A DNA stretch of 64,000 bases from Paenibacillus durus (GTDB lineage Bacteria; Bacillota; Bacilli; Paenibacillales; Paenibacillaceae): positions 1,550,001-1,614,000 of the forward strand of contig NZ_CP009288.1 of assembly GCF_000756615.1 (NCBI RefSeq). Reading direction: 5' to 3'. Position numbers and translations under genes: made by a program. Positions 59,361 through 64,000 of this stretch are shown one piece after another. Within the stretch, counting starts at the first letter, position 1. Each line of letters starts with the position of its first letter. The notes under the pieces were generated by a model. That model did no database searches. It saw only the letters and a list, made by a program, of their open reading frames with translations, and was not told the DNA's origin.

Positions 59361-60383
59361 ATGACCGCTCCTTGGGAGGATCAGGAAGATCAAAGTCTAA
59401 CGAAAACCATTCAAAAAGCTAAACGGAGAATTTTGTTGCGAAATCTCGTTATTATCGCTATATCCCTAGTCTCATGCTTGATTGTGATCTTTGCCATCTT
59501 GCTTGGCGCCTTTAAGTTGACCAGCCGCGAAGCGGACAAGGTAGCGATGGACGAATGGGGGTATATATCGATCAGCAAGCCAAACGAGTATGAATCAGGG
59601 TTCAAAGATCAAAGTGGATTCCTGTCAGGTGTTCTGGAGCTGTACACATATAAAATCGTGGAGGGCGTGCCCATACCCTGGAACGAATATTGGAGTAATT
59701 ATCAGGTAATAGGTTTCCCGGATTTTAATAGAACCTATGTCTCTACCTTTGGCATGGCCGGAACCGATCCGCAAATGAAGGCGCAGGGGTACGAGTACTA
59801 CCGGGGTTACAACCGATACAATGGAAAGAGGGAGCTGGCGTTCTTTGTGCCGGGAGTGAATTATAACGGTAAGGTGCTGAACGACCTTCCTGCACTTTCG
59901 CAGATGGAATCTGGAAAACTGGTGGAAATGGCGCTGTCCTTTGACAAGGATTATTCCTTTGCCGAGGTGAAGGCGATGCTGCCCGCGGGAGTCAGGCCGG
60001 TATGGTACTGGGTTGATACGTATGATGACCGGACGAATTTTCATTTCAAGCCTTATAAGGACGGTAACGGAAACATTGACTATCCAATGCCCTTTTGGCC
60101 GTCTTTCGGAGTGTACGGTTTCGGAATCAGGCCGGACTACGACAAGGCGGAGCCGGGAGATTTTATTCAGAAGTTGAAGGACGGCCTTCAGGCGAAAGGC
60201 AAATACTACAGCGAATACGAACGTATCTATAATTTCCTGAAAAAAGATAAAGCCGAACCGGACGCTGGCGATGTCCGCCTCCTGGGAGTTGTCGTCACTG
60301 GGACCGCCAAGGGCCTGCAAAGCCTGAACGGGCAGCCCTATGTCCGCGCCGCCGTACTCGGCGCCGTCGTGGACAGATATTAG
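59361..60383 (+). CDS. YhdL-type membrane anti-sigma factor
   Basis: A 340-residue protein with one membrane helix at about 28-51 (LVIIAISLVSCLIVIFAILLG). The short cytoplasmic N-terminus would bind the sigma factor. The large extracellular part has the two-domain layout of sigma-factor regulators of the YhdL group. Aromatic-rich blocks are visible (YEYYRGYNRYNGKREL, VRPVWYWVDTYDD). The ATG adjoins the sigma-gene stop (TAAATG) and GGAGGTGAGG overlaps the end of that gene, giving translational coupling. Membership in the family is inferred from layout, length and position. Confidence 0.85.
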   Translation: MTAPWEDQEDQSLTKTIQKAKRRILLRNLVIIAISLVSCLIVIFAILLGAFKLTSREADKVAMDEWGYISISKPNEYESGFKDQSGFLSGVLELYTYKIVEGVPIPWNEYWSNYQVIGFPDFNRTYVSTFGMAGTDPQMKAQGYEYYRGYNRYNGKRELAFFVPGVNYNGKVLNDLPALSQMESGKLVEMALSFDKDYSFAEVKAMLPAGVRPVWYWVDTYDDRTNFHFKPYKDGNGNIDYPMPFWPSFGVYGFGIRPDYDKAEPGDFIQKLKDGLQAKGKYYSEYERIYNFLKKDKAEPDAGDVRLLGVVVTGTAKGLQSLNGQPYVRAAVLGAVVDRY

Positions 60384-60707
60384 ACTTGGTACAAGAAGCT
60401 ACTCCCTGACTCATTGCGGTGATTCAATCGGCATGAAATGACGGGAGCGTGCGGAAAGGTCAAGTCGGAGTGCGGTTACGGCACCTGTGTTCCAGCAGGA
60501 ATAAACACGGATGGATCGGTCTTGCGGTCCGGATGATACGAATTAAAGTCGGTGACAAGCCGGGGATTTAAAGACGGCAACCTGAACGACGGCAAAGACG
60601 GCATACAAGAAAAGGGAGACCGGAACAGAAATCCGGTCTCCCTTTCTATGCAAATCGCGAACGCTGCGGCGCTTCCTGTGCCGGTGAACGAACAGCCGCC
60701 GCTTTCG
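60384..60707. other. Convergent intergenic region before apbE
   Basis: About 320 bases between two convergent genes. The only clear element is the bidirectional terminator at 60611-60645. Several GACGGCAA-like short repeats occur near 60570-60605. No gene is evident. Confidence 0.5.
60611..60645. terminator. Bidirectional terminator
   Basis: AAAGGGAGACCGG (60611-60623) and CCGGTCTCCCTTT (60633-60645) form a perfect 13-base stem with a nine-base loop between convergent genes. Confidence 0.9.
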
Positions 60708-61820
60708 TCAATTCCCGAAGCTGTACGTTGGGTCCGTCAGCACAAGCCTTTCCCGGATACCCGGGGTTGCGTAAATTTTATTATCGTCGGTAATAAAGAA
60801 TGCCTCGACCTTTTCCGGCAGCGACTCTAGATATTTCAGCCCCTCTTCATATCCCATCAGGAACACGCCGGTGGACAGGGCGTCAGCATCGGTTGCGTTC
60901 GGACTCATGATCGTCAGGCTCTTGAGCCCGTTCTGCGAGGGATAGCCCGTTCTCGGGTCAAGGATATGATGATACCGCACGCCGTCCTGCATGAAAAACC
61001 GTTCGTAAACACCGGACGCGTCGATAACTTCATCGCTGATCTTGATCGTTCCGAGCTGGGTGCCCCGGCTCTTGTCGGGGTCCTGCAGCCCGATGTTCCA
61101 CTGTAGGCCGCCGGGCTTGGTTCCCAGGCCGATAATGCTGCTTCCGCCAAGGTTGATCATCGCGCTGTCCAGCCCCTGCGATTTCAGATAATCGGCGATC
61201 CGGTCTGCGGCGTAGCCTTTGCCAATGCCCCCGAGATCAAGCACCATTCCCTTTTTGGCAAGCTTAACCGTCTTGGCCTGCTCGTCGATGATGATATCCT
61301 TGTAATTGGTCAGGCGCTTCGCCTTGTCAATCTCGGCCTGCGGAGGAACCTTCTCTCCGCCATTGCCGATATTCCACAGGTCCACCAGCGGGCCGATGGT
61401 CGGATCGAACAGGCCGTCCATCTCCTGGGCGTATTTGATCGACTGTTTCACCGCATCCAGCGTCTCGTCCGATACCGCAACCGCATTCTTGCCGGCTGCA
61501 AGGTTGACGTTGTAGATTTCACCGCCTTCCTTCGTCCAGCTGAATTCCATATCCATCCGTTCCAGCATCTGCTGGATATCGTCCATATTTTTTTGCGAAA
61601 CCGTGTCTCCATAAATCTTGATAGTCACTACCGTATCGTAAATATAAAATTGCTGTGAAAGCGACTTCGTTTCACCTTTAGCCGGCGCTTGGGCGGTATT
61701 CTGCGCCGAGTTGGCTTGATTGTCTCCCTTATTGCCCATAAACAGCCATGCTCCCGCGGCAGCGGCGATAATAATAATTAGTGCGGCGAGGAGCAGCGCC
61801 GTTATTTTGTTCTTGAACAT
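60708..61820 (-). CDS. apbE: FAD:protein FMN transferase (ApbE)
   Basis: Transfers FMN from FAD to threonine residues of exported flavoproteins; 370 residues from the chosen start. A membrane anchor at about 7-28 (ALLLAALIIIIAAAAGAWLF) places it outside the membrane, without a lipobox. Conserved motifs are PLVDLWNIG, the nucleotide loop VLDLGGIGKGYAADRI, HILDPRTGYPSQNG and the metal-site segment NATDADALSTGVFLMG. The start at 61820 has GGTGG nearby; in-frame ATGs to 61865 are possible. No flavoprotein target gene is adjacent. Confidence 0.92.
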   Translation of the reverse strand: MFKNKITALLLAALIIIIAAAAGAWLFMGNKGDNQANSAQNTAQAPAKGETKSLSQQFYIYDTVVTIKIYGDTVSQKNMDDIQQMLERMDMEFSWTKEGGEIYNVNLAAGKNAVAVSDETLDAVKQSIKYAQEMDGLFDPTIGPLVDLWNIGNGGEKVPPQAEIDKAKRLTNYKDIIIDEQAKTVKLAKKGMVLDLGGIGKGYAADRIADYLKSQGLDSAMINLGGSSIIGLGTKPGGLQWNIGLQDPDKSRGTQLGTIKISDEVIDASGVYERFFMQDGVRYHHILDPRTGYPSQNGLKSLTIMSPNATDADALSTGVFLMGYEEGLKYLESLPEKVEAFFITDDNKIYATPGIRERLVLTDPTYSFGN

Positions 61821-62012
61821 GTTCCACCATCCATAAAGTAGATTCTTGGTCATCATTTCTATCATAACTCAGATGGGACGAGGCGGGGTATCATTTTTAA
61901 AGACAATTCGCGCTTCTGTTTAAATTTCCGTCATAGTATGTAAGCGATTATCTGCCGGCAATCAGGCTGTAATGGCGAAATGTTCAACTTTACGTTAAAC
62001 TGCATAATATGA

Positions 62013-62064
62013 GACGAAGAACGTCCTGATCCATTCCACCGAATGGGCCGGGGCGTTCTTTGTC
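62013..62064 (+). promoter_or_regulatory. Terminator-like hairpin in the leader of the nuclease-like gene
   Basis: GACGAAGAACGTCC (62013-62026) pairs with GGGGCGTTCTTTGTC (62050-62064), and CCATTC (62031-62036) with GAATGG (62041-62046) inside. TCATTTTA follows. It lies just before the gene at 62087 with no forward gene upstream, so it may be an attenuator. Confidence 0.5.
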
Positions 62065-62086
62065 ATTTTAGGGGGAGATGATCTGT

Positions 62087-62767
62087 ATGAATGTGGAGGA
62101 AGCGCATGCGGCATTTATCGAATACCATTCGCGGAGCAGAACAGGAGAACGAAAAGGCCGTCTGGAGCGGGGACACCGGGACGCCGAGAAGTTATTCTGC
62201 TGCAACATATGGTGGCCGCTTCAGGGGGATTTTAATAATTTGCATCCGGAATACGAAGTTCTCGATTGGCGGGGGCTGTCCTATTTCTGCGATTTTGCCT
62301 GGCTTACGCCCTTTGCGAAGCTCATTATCGAAATCAAAGGGTTCGGTCCGCACGTCACGGATATGGACAGAAAAAAATATTGCAACGAGCTGAACCGGGA
62401 AACTTTTTTAGCGGCTATGGGTTTTCAGGTGATCTCTTTTGCCTACGACGATGTCGCTCATCATCCGGAGCGGACCATCACGCTTCTGCGCATGGTGCTG
62501 AGCCGCTTTCAGCCGCAGTCTTCTCCGGTTGACCTGCACAGTGTGGCGGAACGGGAAATCATTCGTCTGGCCTGTATGCTCGCTCGCCCCCTTCGTCCCA
62601 TTGATGTGGAGACTCATTTGAGCATCAACCATCGCACAGCGGTTCGAATGCTGCAAGCACTCTGCGAGAAGGGTTGGTTTACCGCCGTAACCGGAGCGAC
62701 GGGCAAACATGTGGTTCGGTACGAGCTACAGCGGGGCGCGATGAACCAGATGATGCAGAAAACCTGA
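62087..62767 (+). CDS. Predicted PD-(D/E)XK nuclease-like protein with C-terminal winged helix
   Basis: A 226-residue protein I cannot name. The middle part has a nuclease-fold pattern: Glu35 in DAEKLF, Asp69 in YFCDFAWL, and Glu82-x-Lys84 in LIIEIKGFG. RKKYCNELNRETFLAAMGFQVISFAYDD would follow as the later helix and strand. This resembles DUF559/Vsr-like endonucleases. Residues 155-215 look like a winged helix (DVETHLSINHRTAVRMLQALCEKGWF). ATG 62087 suits AGGGGGAG at 62070-62076. Nuclease activity is inferred only from the spacing of acidic and lysine residues. It stands alone. Confidence 0.7.
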   Translation: MNVEEAHAAFIEYHSRSRTGERKGRLERGHRDAEKLFCCNIWWPLQGDFNNLHPEYEVLDWRGLSYFCDFAWLTPFAKLIIEIKGFGPHVTDMDRKKYCNELNRETFLAAMGFQVISFAYDDVAHHPERTITLLRMVLSRFQPQSSPVDLHSVAEREIIRLACMLARPLRPIDVETHLSINHRTAVRMLQALCEKGWFTAVTGATGKHVVRYELQRGAMNQMMQKT

Positions 62768-63219
62768 AATTGTACATCTTTTGTCGGCCTTGGAACTTCA
62801 CTGAATAGCATGCCTGCAAAAATACAGTTGCTCACCCGTTCTACCTCAAATGCAGTCGGCACAGCTTTAAATTCCTGCACAATAGTAGGATTTTCCTGCT
62901 GACAAGCACTTTTGATCGAAAAAACCTGCACTCAAGCAGGCTTGCAAGATGCCGAACTAACAATCACCAACTTGACTTCGGTTCCCTTGATGTTGAGCGC
63001 CAAGGAGGTCGCAACTTCCCGTTCGGGCGTATTTTCTAGTTCAGTAAGACCTTTCGGTCAAAATAATGCTCGTTATTATCCCGGCGTTGTTCGTAAGTAA
63101 ACTGTAAAAAATATATATCATTGTCCCAACGTCATCCCTAATAAAGATGGTAATTCCGCTATTTTACTATATAATTGTAATTGAGTATTAAAAAATCAGC
63201 AGTCAATGGAGGTCTTCCA
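62768..63219. other. Degenerate intergenic region with CCTGC repeats
   Basis: About 450 bases without a credible intact gene. CCTGC occurs four times between about 62812 and 62929. On the reverse strand a 40-codon open stretch ending at 62932 encodes GLTELENTPEREVATSLAL and similar sequence and runs straight into a terminator, so this may be the 3' relic of a lost gene. ORFs on the forward strand show no domains. Confidence 0.4.
62919..62940 (-). terminator. Reverse-strand terminator with no intact gene
   Basis: On the reverse strand CCTGC (from 62940) pairs with GCAGG (to 62925) over a six-base loop and is followed by six T. No complete reverse-strand gene precedes it. Confidence 0.5.
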
Positions 63220-63936
63220 ATGAAAATAGAGGTATGGTCCGACTACGTCTGTCCTTTCTGTTATATAGGAAAAAGACGGCTTGAACACGCGCTGAGCCAG
63301 TTTCCCGAACGTGACAAAGTGGAAGTCGAATACCGCAGCTTCCAGCTTGACCCGGAGGCTGCTCCGACCAGCAAGAGCATACATGAACTGCTCGCCGCGA
63401 AATACGGCATAACCGTAGAGCAGGCCAAGACGATGAACGCGCAGGTTGCCGATCAGGCGCTGGGAGTAGGCCTCGATTTCCGGTTCGACACCGTAATTCA
63501 CGCCAATACTTATAACGGCCACCGACTGGCGCATTATGCGAAGACGCAGGGGCTTGAAGCGGAGCTTACCGAGCGCCTGATGCACGGCTATTTTACGGAC
63601 GGACTGAATTTGGGCGACCATGAAGCGCTGGCGGCACTTGCGGCGGAAGCCGGACTGGACAAGGAAGAGGCGCTAGCCGTGCTGAATTCGGACGCTAACG
63701 CCGATGAAGTAAATGCGGATATCGCGGCCGCGCAGCGGCTCGGGATTACCGGCGTTCCGTTCTTTGTTTTTAACGGCAAATATGCGATTTCGGGAGCCCA
63801 GCCGGGACCGGTATTCTCCGAGGTACTGGATCAGGTCTGGAGTGAGGAGAAGGAAGCGCCCGTGCTCCGGGTAATCGGCGGTTCTGCTGAAGCATCCGGC
63901 GGTGACGGCTGCGCGGACGGCTCTTGCAGCGTGTAA
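63220..63936 (+). CDS. DsbA-family oxidoreductase (FrnE-like)
   Basis: A 238-residue cytoplasmic thioredoxin-fold protein of the DsbA/FrnE group. The active site is CPFCYIGKRRLEHAL near residues 10-24, with Cys10 and Cys13. The cis-Pro loop is GITGVPFFVFNGKYAISGAQP. The helical insertion domain lies between. A Cys-containing tail (GGDGCADGSCSV) may hold an extra redox pair, as in FrnE. ATG 63220 follows TGGAGG; the frame is open a little further upstream. No signal peptide is present. The partner substrate is unknown. Confidence 0.92.
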   Translation: MKIEVWSDYVCPFCYIGKRRLEHALSQFPERDKVEVEYRSFQLDPEAAPTSKSIHELLAAKYGITVEQAKTMNAQVADQALGVGLDFRFDTVIHANTYNGHRLAHYAKTQGLEAELTERLMHGYFTDGLNLGDHEALAALAAEAGLDKEEALAVLNSDANADEVNADIAAAQRLGITGVPFFVFNGKYAISGAQPGPVFSEVLDQVWSEEKEAPVLRVIGGSAEASGGDGCADGSCSV

Positions 63937-63965
63937 CTCAGCGGGCCGCGAACGCGAATAAGTGG

Positions 63966-63998
63966 AAGGGGAGACGCAGCGCTGCGCCTCCCCTTTTT
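63966..63998 (+). terminator. Terminator of the DsbA-family gene
   Basis: AAGGGGAGACGCAGC (63966-63980) pairs with GCTGCGCCTCCCCTT (63981-63995, one mismatch) with almost no loop, followed by T. The hairpin loop would take the innermost bases. Confidence 0.85.
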
Positions 63999-64000
63999 AT

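Noticed and set aside
1..64000. CRISPR array, tRNA or rRNA genes, prophage
   Set aside because: No regularly spaced repeats, tRNA-like cloverleaf ends or phage structural genes were noticed on either strand.

Overview
The window reads as chromosomal DNA of a Paenibacillus-like member of the Bacillota. This is an inference from gene content: a low-GC Gram-positive set (luxS, YqkE, YigZ, YjbQ, an ECF sigma with a YhdL-type anti-sigma), two sugar-type ABC operons with no ATPase gene, a YesM/YesN-type two-component pair, a MocR regulator, strong AGGAGG ribosome binding sites, frequent TTG/GTG starts, and roughly even GC broken by AT-richer patches. No rRNA, tRNA, CRISPR array or intact prophage was seen.

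Layout. 1-9300 holds central carbon and housekeeping genes: transketolase, the nucleoside phosphorylase PpnP, an M14 carboxypeptidase whose signal peptide is out of frame, a reverse-strand beta-hydroxyacid dehydrogenase, pgi, yigZ, a TetR regulator and yjbQ. 9459-13282 is a sulfate importer (cysT-cysW-cysA-sbp) behind a CymR-like box. 13451-14841 holds a PhnP-like metallo-hydrolase and an acetyltransferase. 15305-19363 is an ABC importer (binding protein and two permeases) with a nucleoside hydrolase, probably for nucleoside uptake and cleavage.

19400-24000 is an AT-richer island. Two different, decayed IS4-family elements flank a reverse-strand secreted protein of unknown role, followed by a small-molecule phosphotransferase. 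Next comes sulfur/methyl metabolism (24095-30222): an SDR enzyme and luxS on the reverse strand, then metQ, an aminotransferase, metN, metI and mtnN on the forward strand. MtnN and LuxS act in sequence on S-adenosylhomocysteine.

30296-41124 holds a HAD phosphatase, a YdjM-like membrane hydrolase, a sensor kinase and AraC-type response regulator beside a sugar importer with a predicted CcpA site, an amidase, and an unrecognised protein built of two copies of a domain resembling the N-terminus of spore proteins YheC/YheD. 41260-47619 holds a lipoate-protein ligase, a purine/uracil-type permease and a MocR regulator followed by D-Ala-D-Ala ligase (one-base frameshift) and an aminotransferase. 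A chemoreceptor converges on and overlaps that aminotransferase.

49760-57059 contains an aminopeptidase, a metallo-beta-lactamase-fold hydrolase, three GNAT acetyltransferases, an HxlR regulator, yqkE, a polysaccharide deacetylase, a YfcE-type phosphodiesterase and a HAD phosphatase. 57411-63936 holds an AT-rich Fic gene, an ECF sigma/anti-sigma pair, ApbE, a predicted PD-(D/E)XK nuclease with a C-terminal winged helix, and a DsbA/FrnE-like oxidoreductase.

No single large new system is evident. The best candidates for novelty are the duplicated-domain protein at 40456, the nuclease/winged-helix protein at 62087, the MocR-ddl-aminotransferase cluster and the structured leader at 51783. The single-base breaks in the carboxypeptidase and ddl should be checked against reads first.
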